Shown here piece after piece: positions 58,774 to 64,000 of a stretch of 64,000 bases of DNA. The notes beneath the pieces were generated by a model, which ran no database searches, had not been told where the DNA came from, and saw nothing but the letters and a program-made list of their open reading frames with translations. Source of the DNA: Leucosporidium creatinivorum. Taxonomy: Eukaryota > Basidiomycota > Microbotryomycetes > Leucosporidiales > Leucosporidiaceae. The position numbers were made by a program, and so were the translations under genes. Location of the stretch: contig BCKL01000024.1 of assembly GCA_001600635.1 (NCBI GenBank), forward strand, positions 310,260-374,259, read 5' to 3'. Position 1 is the first letter of the stretch. Each line of letters starts with the position of its first letter.

Positions 58774-59433
58774 ATGGCAACCCGCTCGCTCACCAACGAT
58801 CCCAACTTCCCCATCTACTACCCGCCTACACCTACTCTCCACCCCGTCGCCACCAACGCTACGACTTCAGCTTCAACCTCGGCCTCAGCTTCAACTTCGG
58901 CCTCGACCACGACTTCGGCCCAAACAGCTTCGGTGGATCTCACGCACGACGACATCCCCTCCACGACTGTCATCCCTTCCACGACCATCACTAGCTACGA
59001 TCAACAGCACGTCGCGCCAACCGAAGCCAACGCCGAGCCCTCTGGATCGCTTCGCCGCACCGACGTCGATGAACTCAGCTTTCAGTCGTTCTACCACCCC
59101 GACCCTCCCGCTTACACGTCTCCCAACACCACCCCTCATCGCCCTCGAGCTCGCACGCCCCCTGGAACTCCCCCTTCTCGCCGTCGCTCGCATCCCAACC
59201 ACTCGCCATCGATCTCATCTCCCCTCGCCTCCACTTCCTCCTCGCCTTCGTCACTCCGTCGTCACTCTAGGAGGAACCGAACCATGGTCAGCTACGTTGA
59301 TCTTGATGCGCCTGAGGTGGAGGAGCAAGAGCGGGAGGGATCGCCGAGGAGGGGGAGGACCTCGGAACCCATCCCCGAGGGTCTCGAGGAGTCGGTAGAG
59401 GCGGAGATGAGGGAGAGAGGTACCAGGGAGTAA
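58774..59433 (+). CDS. Ser/Thr/Pro-rich hypothetical protein within the insertion
   Basis: Start chosen at the first ATG after the apparent leader intron (MATRSLTNDPNFPIYYP), giving 219 residues. It has an alternating Ser/Thr/Ala low-complexity run (about residues 30-50), a more conserved-looking stretch RRTDVDELSFQSFYHPD, an Arg/Ser/Pro segment and a charged tail MVSYVDLDAPEVEEQERE. No domain recognised; likely disordered. The exon also begins with the V-V-G-R-E coding sequence seen at 57,591, upstream of this ATG. Confidence 0.4.
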   Translation: MATRSLTNDPNFPIYYPPTPTLHPVATNATTSASTSASASTSASTTTSAQTASVDLTHDDIPSTTVIPSTTITSYDQQHVAPTEANAEPSGSLRRTDVDELSFQSFYHPDPPAYTSPNTTPHRPRARTPPGTPPSRRRSHPNHSPSISSPLASTSSSPSSLRRHSRRNRTMVSYVDLDAPEVEEQEREGSPRRGRTSEPIPEGLEESVEAEMRERGTRE

Positions 59434-60227
59434 GGGGATCGAGGAACGAGGGAGTAGGGGGAAAAGGGAACGAGGGAAGGGAGGATTTGGGGGAGGGGCG
59501 AGGAGGAGATCGGACTTGGAGGGTGAGGGGGAAGAGGTGGAGGAGGGAAGAAAACAGGAAAAGAGGGTAGAGGAAAAGGGGGAGTAGGAGGAGCCGGGGG
59601 ATGTAGACGAGTAGGGGGATGTAGACGAGTAGGCCGTTCTGGGGTACACGTTCGAGGGTTCTTGGATTCGCCTCTTAAAGGCCGTTTCTCTCTTTCTCTC
59701 TTGTTCTTCACGACCCTGCAAGCCCAAGAATTTACCCATATTCTTTCTGCTGCTAATCCCTTCGCGAGCTCTTAGTCGTCAGCTCAATTCCCCTCCTTCA
59801 CACCTTTCGCCGAACTCCCCCCCCCCGCTCCCTCATCTCCCTCTCCTCCTTACTCCTCTTCTACTCCCTCAATTGCTCCCCTCGTTGAAAAGTCAACAAG
59901 GTTCCCATACATCGTCTACCTTCCCGTCACCTCACTTACTCTCTACCTGTCTTCCTTCCCTTCCTACCCCTCTTCGCCGAGCTCCGCCCTTCCCTCGAAC
60001 CTCGCCTCATTCTTCCTAGTCTCGCTCCCTCTTAGTTTAGCACTCTCGATAGTTTCCCCTTAATTAGTTCGTCCTCTCTAGTACTACTTCCTCTTCACTT
60101 AGCACTCCCCTTGTCGCGCCAGCAAGCCGACAATCTATCGCCGAACCCCTCAGCTCGCTCCTCGCTAGCTCACCCCTGCCTTCGCCAAGGCAGCGCCGGT
60201 CTCGCCACTTCACCCAGCGACACCACA
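59434..60227. other. 3' part of the insertion
   Basis: G-rich then pyrimidine-rich DNA with two adjacent copies of GGGGGATGTAGACGAGTA (about 59,595-59,632). No gene seen. Confidence 0.4.
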
Positions 60228-62480
60228 GAGGTTGTTTGCTTCTGTTGCCCTTTCTCCAATCCTGTGCTGGGGGTCGGCGGGGGGGGGCTGGAGATCGATC
60301 AGAGGACTTCCCTGCGTGTGCAGGGAGGAGTCTGATCTTTTCCCTCTGGCACACCTCGCTCAGCGCTGCTTGGGGATTTACACACGCCAGCCACGGCTCA
60401 CGTCTCGGTCGCCGAGCTTTTGCCCTTTAACAGTAGTTCGACGCTCTTGAACGCCAAGGGGGCTGTAGCTCTTTCGACGAAGCGCAGCGGTGCCTATGTG
60501 CGTCGGAATTGAGCCGTTGACTCGTGTTCAGAGCACGGACGCTCAGCGACTCCGCACCGACTGTCAGCTCGCTGCTCTGCTCGGCGGTCGAGGTCGACGA
60601 CGCTGAGGGGCGGATCTACTTCTAGTGGAGGTGGGTGAGCTCTTCTGACTGCAGGTATCTCCTCTTTGCCAAGCTTATCTGAGATGTCAGAAGTCTCGGG
60701 TGCTGGTGACATGTCATTTCGGCGAGAGCTCGCCGGCTTCTTCGCTCGCAAGGACTCGGAGCGGCTGAGAAAGTGAGGGTAGGCTCAGCTCTGCATCAGA
60801 GTACAGCGTAGGTTCCGACTCCCAGCTCATCTCTGCTGCGCTCTTGCCTATCACGCGCGCCACCAGCTCGCTTCTTCACCCTGCTCCTTTCGGCGCGGAG
60901 GACAAGGGCTCCGAGGCTTGCTGCTGGGCCGCTGAGCACTATGGCATCGGCCTCTATAACTCGAGCATTCTTTGACGATTGTACAACGACGGGCGGGCAT
61001 GCTAAGCTATCAAGCCACTCGCAGGGGGACGAGGCGGACTCGCAGTCGGAGCTCGGTGTGAGAGTTCAGAGCGGCATGAAGTGAGCTACTTTGCAGCTCA
61101 AGGAAGGAAGCGAATTCCTCTAATTGTCTACTGTCGAGCCCTTGCCGAAGCTTTGAGCTTTCTGTCTCGACACAGGGCGCCTGCCGGCTTTCGCCCCTCG
61201 GCGCAGTGGGAGAGCACGCTGAGGTGGACTGCTGCCCTGCCGAGCGGGGTTGGCATTTGCCTCTAGCTGTGCACTCACAAGCCTGCACGTTCACCAGCTT
61301 CCACCAGCTAGAAGCTTGCAGACATTGCAGCAGCGCCACACCTCGGGGAACGACGAAAAGACTTGAGGCTGCTCGCTGCTCTACAGGATGAGGCAGCAGC
61401 AGCTTCTGATGAGGTCGACGTGTTTTTCATACATCCATTATCGAGCTGCTGTCGAGCTGGGATTGACTGCAGATTGTCGTCCGTCTGACACCCTCTGGCA
61501 GCCCTCGGCCGACGGTCGACAGTCGAAATCCAGCTTTCACGCTGTCGAAGGACACTGTCATCCCTTTCAGCTTCGAGCACAGCGCTAGAAAAACGGGTCT
61601 CCATCCGCTCATCCCTAAGACATCGTGAGAAAGGCCTGCAACCCTGCAGAAACGACCGTGAGCTGACTCGGACTTGCTGTTTCGCAGGTCGTTTCGCAGT
61701 GAGGAGAGGACGCTCGAGCACAGCAAGCTGATGGAGGAAGGGTTGTAGCTGGATCAAAGTGCAGAGCTGTAACCTGTAGCCGCTAGCCGCCCAGGAAAGC
61801 TCAGCCTTGAACGCTGTTCGGCGAAGTCAACCTCGGCGGAAGAGCAGCTTGACGAGAGTGTTTCTCTGAGCCGCAGCAGGTCGAAGGCTCGAAGTTACCA
61901 GGCAGCTACATCTCTGCTCCTTGCAAGTCCACCAGCACCCCCTCTCCCAGGTCGCCTAGATAGCCTTCCCCTCCCCACCCTTTCTCCTCCCTTGCCCTCT
62001 CCCGCTTCACTCGTCTCAACTCGTCTTCTCGCCTACGTCGCCGCCACCCGCCTGGAAAGCTGCAGGAGGAAGCCCCACTCAACTGCTACACGCCCACTCG
62101 ACCGCTGCACTTCAAGACGAGCTCGAGAGGACGCTTTGCTGGAATCTGCTGAGAGACGGGGACGCGCGTTTGCTGGAGATTGAAGGTGAGTCGAGGGTTA
62201 CTGGGCGGTGGCAGCGACGGGCGAGGATGTATAAAAAGCTGCTGTTACTGGTCCCGGGACGAGGGTCAGCGTGTAGCAGCTGGACGGCGTCCGTGTCGAG
62301 CGAGACTGCTCAGTTGTGGGGGCTGGCGAGCTGCAGAGAGAACGGTAGCGAGGTGAAGAAAAGAAGCAGTCTCCACTGACGTGTGAGAGTCGCATGCTGA
62401 TCCTCGTCGTACCCGTCCGCAGAACTGTTCCCCTCCCCCTCCTTCGCCGACTCTCACTTCGACCTGCTCGCCCCCTCGAC
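60228..62480. repeat. Outer part of right arm up to FB6
   Basis: 60,232-60,430 matches 48,640-48,838 almost exactly; 60,430-60,780 matches at about 90%; 61,620-62,190 matches 46,870-47,440 with more changes, including the F-box unit leader module, which ends at a GTGAG donor near 62,187. A TATA-like TATAAAAAGC lies at 62,230, and an acceptor CCGCAG near 62,422 could end a leader intron just before FB6. No other gene is supported. Confidence 0.6.
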
Positions 62481-63612
62481 ATGGCAGTCATCCAGGATCT
62501 ACCGCCCGAGCTGCTGAGGAGGATTCTCGAGCTCCTTGCAGAGGCTCAACACGCCAGCGGCGAGCTTTGTAGGACCTCCTTGGTCGCCCGAGCGTGGCGA
62601 GAACCCTCGCGCCAGCTCCGTCTTTACACTACGGATTTCGGCTACCTAGTCCAGAAAGGATCCTGGTATCGTGTTCGCCATGCAGAAGCCTGCGCCATCC
62701 GACAAGTGGCATTCTTTCGGTGTAACGGGGAGGAGCTGCTCGAATTGCTGGAGGAGTTCCGCCCGAGCGTGCAGACGTTGGCAGTGGCGAGCGCTTACCC
62801 CGACTGGCGCGTAGATTTCAGCAGGATGAACGCCGAGGTCCTCGCCCGTACGCTCGTGCCTTCTCAGGTTGATACCGCGTTGCTCACCAATCCCCACTTC
62901 TTCCCAGGCGTACACTGCCTCGAGCTTTGGGGAGATGTCGATGGACAGCCGGACGTCACGAGCAACAGCATGCTCGAACTCCACGCCTTGGGCTTACACT
63001 CGAACTGCCCACCGTCCCCGCTCTTCCTCGACGCCCTTCTCAGCGCGACGCCCTTCTTGACCCGACTCCAGCTATGGGCAAGCGGCGGGGAGCCTTTCTT
63101 TCCAGCACACTTCAATTCAGCCCTGAGCCCCATTGCTCACCAACTCGTTCACCTCACACTTTGCGTCTCGTCGACGCCAATCGCACGGACTCGTTCGACG
63201 TCGTTGACTTTGTCGCCTCCTGCACTTCTCTTCGCTCCTTGAAGCTTTATGAAACTGTTTTCTCGGTCAGGAAGTGCCTTTTCGCGGCTCTGTGTGGCCC
63301 TCTCTTGCTTTTGGAGACCGACTTGGGGACAGTATGGAGTGAAGATGGCAAGGGCATCGCCGAGCTGATAACTATCCTCGAGCTTCCTCCGATGGCGACA
63401 CTTCGTCGCTGGAGGATCAATGGGCCAGCCAGTTCGCGGGATGTGCTGGACGAGGAAGAGCGGAGCCAGTGGGCAGCAGCTTGCCAAGCTCGAGGAGTCG
63501 AGCCTCGCGACGAGCGCCGATTCTTTACCGGTGAGCTTTCTGAGCTTCTCTCTGAGCCCGTTCAGACCATCACTGACGTCTTCTCTCTCCTCCAGACTAC
63601 CCCGCCGATTAA
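62481..63612 (+). pseudogene. F-box family member FB6, one frameshift
   Basis: Head MAVIQDLPPELLRRILELL, then RTSLVARAWREPSRQL; body with LELHALGLHSNCPPSPLFL and, in a second frame, FVASCTSLRSLKLYET, PPMATLRRWRI, ARGVEPRDERRFFT and a last exon D-Y-P-A-D (stop at 63,612). The two halves lie in different frames, joining near 63,160 where LVHLTL should run into RLVDANRTD. One indel there, real or a sequencing error, would explain it; no intron fits. The last intron (about 63,531-63,595) has a good CTGAC branch site. Partner of FB5 in the other arm. Confidence 0.7.
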
Positions 63613-64000
63613 CTGGGACGACGAGTCGATGGGTCAGCTCCATCGCCGCCTCTCCGCCGAGCCGCGCTGACCTCTCGCATCGCAGGGAGGTCGACGTACT
63701 TGCTGTCGAGACGATGTGAGGAGATGCACTTGATACGATGTTCTTGATGAACTTGTTTTGCTTTCCGTCAGCGCCGAGGTCGAGCGAGTTGAGAGCGAGA
63801 CAGGAGAAGGCTGCTCGGCGCTGGCAAAGGGAGCTTTTGGAGTGCTGCAGACAGCTAGAGCCGCCTCGCAGAGAAACAACAAGGATTTTAGTTGAGCTTG
63901 CCTCAGGTGAGAGCCGTGCATCGACCTACAACTCGACCACCCTCTCGCGCTCTCCCCTCCAGGTCGAGAGCGAACTTGGAGCGAGCGCCTCTTTCCCTCC
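63613..64000 (+). repeat. FB-unit 3' module at the window edge
   Basis: Reverse-complement match to 45,290-45,686 and same-strand match to 25,300-25,600: shared TTGTTTTGCTTTCCGTCAGC, GAGAAGGCTGCTCGGCGCTGGC, GGAGTGCTGCAGACAGCTAG and the GGTCGAGAGCGAACTT block. Runs off the window. Confidence 0.65.

Larger units (their letters stand above)
57587..60227. mobile_element. 2.64-kb insertion in right arm, class unknown
   Basis: The left arm reads through this point (CCCCACGAGTGGAGGTTGTTTGC, reverse complement), whereas the right arm is split: GTGGAGG, then the insertion, then GAGGTTGTTTGC. A 4-base GAGG (or 5-base GAGGT) is duplicated at the ends (57,583-57,586 and 60,228-60,231). The insert begins TGTTGTGGTG and ends CACCACA, giving TG...CA ends and a short terminal inverted TGTGGTG. 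No transposase, integrase or reverse transcriptase was recognised inside, so it could be a nonautonomous element, an isolated terminal repeat, or captured host DNA. Confidence 0.7.
55780..64000. repeat. Right arm of giant imperfect inverted duplication
   Basis: Reverse complement of about 45,230-50,640, interrupted at 57,587-60,227 by an insertion the left arm lacks. N bases at 56,254, 56,386, 56,620, 56,872, 57,074, 57,140 and 57,188 mirror seven N bases of the left arm. The arm reaches the end of the window and may continue beyond it. Confidence 0.88.

Noticed and set aside
45230-64000. Regional centromere formed by inverted repeats around a core
   Set aside because: The layout is suggestive, but the loop carries intact SF3B5 and LRP1 genes with a compact promoter, unlike known transcription-poor centromere cores. 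No chromatin data can be seen from sequence.

Overview
The window looks like nuclear DNA of a basidiomycetous yeast or related fungus. Genes are GC-rich, tightly packed and cut by many 50-100 bp introns with GTGAG donors, a CTGAC branch site and CAG/TAG acceptors. This style, and the protein matches, fit the red yeasts (Pucciniomycotina, Sporidiobolales, Rhodotorula-like). No rRNA, CRISPR array or convincing tRNA was seen.

Positions 1-43 kb are mostly ordinary single-copy genes: a Rad5/HLTF-like SNF2 ATPase with RING (1.3-6.8 kb), a short-chain dehydrogenase, a Zn2Cys6 regulator, a basic-secretory-protein metallopeptidase, a TGL2-like lipase, a second Zn2Cys6 regulator, an NVJ2/TEX2-like SMP lipid-transfer protein, a phytochelatin synthase (27.6-29.4 kb), a small secreted protein made by exon-block duplication (32.3-33.5 kb), the lysophospholipase NTE1 (34.2-39.9 kb), BUD22 and a SET-domain protein. 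Several act on lipids (TGL2-like, NVJ2-like, NTE1).

Six members of one F-box family (called FB1-FB6 here, at 23.8, 26.0, 30.0, 43.6, 45.7 and 62.5 kb) are scattered among them. They share an F-box head, an LRR-like body and a nearly invariant C-terminus whose last residues (D-Y-P-A-E or close) lie on a tiny separate exon. FB2 and FB6 carry frameshifts; the other four read through.

From about 45 kb to the right edge the window is an imperfect giant inverted duplication. The left arm (about 45.2-50.6 kb) pairs with the right arm (about 55.8-64.0 kb), and FB5 and FB6 occupy matching places. The inner 48.6-50.5 kb is almost identical between arms, with seven N bases at mirror-image positions. 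The right arm alone carries a 2.64-kb insertion with a short flanking duplication. The loop holds two intact host genes, SF3B5 and LRP1/C1D, sharing an 87-bp divergent promoter, plus a poly-C tract of 87 bases. A degenerate repeat of roughly 150-bp period runs through the inner arms; related copies occur at 0.36-0.9 kb and 18.3 kb.
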